Part shown: in pieces, positions 62,819 through 64,000 of the stretch
Numbering within the stretch: the first letter of the stretch is position 1
Layout of the letters: each line of letters starts with the position of its first letter
Assembly: GCF_021155775.2 (NCBI RefSeq)
Contig: NC_060232.1
Span: 37,005,089-37,069,088 of the forward strand
Reading direction: 5' to 3'
Source of the DNA: Neodiprion pinetum
Taxonomy: Eukaryota > Arthropoda > Insecta > Hymenoptera > Diprionidae
DNA: 64,000 bases
Position numbers and translations under genes: made by a program
Notes under the pieces: model-generated
What the model was told of the DNA's origin: nothing
Seen by the model: only the letters and a program-made list of their open reading frames with translations
The model's database searches: none

Positions 62819-64000
62819 AATTATTATTATTTTTATTGCTTTGGAAATTATCAAGCAAACTATCATCCCGAACTGTTCGAATCGCTTCTGATTTCCTTCG
62901 TCCTTTTTTTCGTTCTCCCTCTCTTGATTTTTTTTTTTTTTTCGTTTATTTTGTATTTTAATGAACTTTGGCAAGTTTAAAGGTGTGATAACGAGATTTC
63001 AGAAACTGTCGGTTTTGTTTTAACATAACGCCCGATGCGAAGGCAACGTGGGAAATTTAGTAAAAATAATTCATTACGTACACCTTGCAGGTTCTTAATT
63101 GCCATCTGACACGGCAATTATTCCAAAGAGGGCAATTTTTCATTTCCGTTTATTTTCACATTTTAATGCCAACTTCGGTACGCACGTGATGCGCCGACGA
63201 ACTTTGTAAGCCGGATGTGAAACTTCATGTTTAGTGGACACGTCACATGACGAGCCCTCGAAACTCGGGTTAAACGATTAGCTTGTCGTCCAACATTCGG
63301 ACCTATTTTTTATGCAACTATAATATTCAACATTCTACAGCGAAAACCGTCGAACTAAATAAAATTATAGAATAGTCAAAAATATGATAATAATTGAAGA
63401 ATTTTTTTCTCCTAATTAGAATGAGGCAGCTTAGTAATTCAGGTAAATTCGGAGCTTTCGATTTTATTTCGGATATGAAAATCGTTCACGTTTAGAGAAA
63501 TCTAAGAAGCTTTTCTGGACGATTTTTTCTTTCCATACATGAAGAATCTTGCAGCGAAATTTTGACGTTTAAAATCAATGTACGTGATAAAGAATTTGAT
63601 AAAAAAATGTTTGCCCCACTATTTTCAAACGATATTTTCAACGCAGTTTATTTTAAATTATATAATAGTTGTGCCATTAATAATCAAATTGAGCGATCGA
63701 TATACCTTTTTCACGCTATCAGATCACGCAGTCATAGTAATATACAAAATGATAACAAATCATAATTGCGATAATCTTACAATCAACTTGCTAATGAATT
63801 TTAATCAAAATTCTTCACTTCAATTATTCATTTAAAAATCGAATCAGTCAAATTGCTTGATGACAAATTTACTATATGATCGTTTCTGCATTCTATAACG
63901 TTCGTCGCAAAATTCTTACAATTCGCCATAACATTTTATAGACACTGGTAGTACACTTTGTATTTCATAGCAATGAAAATTGGTCCGATTTTAAATTGCA

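Larger units (their letters stand above)
54001..64000. other. Long non-coding region to window end
   Basis: No gene supported. It holds a GGAGA tract (58895-58918), a CT tract (61388-61412), an imperfect TTGCG tract (61459-61499), a duplicated 13-mer (60743 and 60826) and poly-T (62794-62818). ORFs up to about 165 codons show no family motifs. A GC-rich patch at about 62530-62760 has no identified function. Confidence 0.5.

Noticed and set aside
1..64000. CRISPR arrays, operons or other prokaryotic systems
   Set aside because: Introns, zinc-finger gene structure, microsatellites and a Penelope-like element show this is eukaryotic nuclear DNA. No spaced direct-repeat array was seen.

Overview
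The window looks like nuclear DNA of an insect. It is moderately AT-rich, with short canonical GT/AG introns beside very long ones, many GA/CT microsatellites and scattered transposons. It contains the single-copy ortholog of the C2H2 zinc-finger regulator known as Oaz in Drosophila and ZNF423/ZNF521 in vertebrates. Base composition and transposon content would suit a hymenopteran such as a sawfly, but that placement is only inference.

The left third (254-20112, minus strand) is the Oaz/ZNF423-type gene. Reading downstream, I place coding exons at 20112-20001 (short N-terminal exon, moderate confidence), 15862-15624, 12769-12627, 4241-1797, 1548-1080, 998-774 and 658-254. The last six join in frame with consensus splice signals. 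With the first exon the joined reading frame is 4038 bases (1345 aa), close to the family length. The protein has about 24 C2H2 fingers, one zinc-binding module of CxxC...CxxC type and an acidic C-terminal tail. Every junction among the last six exons falls inside a zinc finger.

The 8.4-kb intron between the 143-bp exon and the large exon carries an apparently intact Penelope-like retroelement (6228-9192), on the same strand as the host gene. It has one open RT plus GIY-YIG endonuclease frame, 113-bp perfectly inverted terminal repeats, a 35-bp extension at one end and a 14-bp target-site duplication. Each terminal repeat holds a hammerhead-ribozyme-like core.

From 20113 to 64000 (about 44 kb) I find no convincing protein-coding gene. 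This stretch is the upstream region or first-intron territory of the Oaz gene, or intergenic DNA. It holds a 0.7-kb palindromic DNA transposon flanked by TTAA (23995-24698), a GC-rich island (about 21780-22080) upstream of the proposed start exon, a TAAT/ATTA-rich patch (about 39240-39480), long homopolymeric G and C tracts, and many simple repeats, mostly GA/CT. The long ORFs here are unrecognised or caused by simple repeats.
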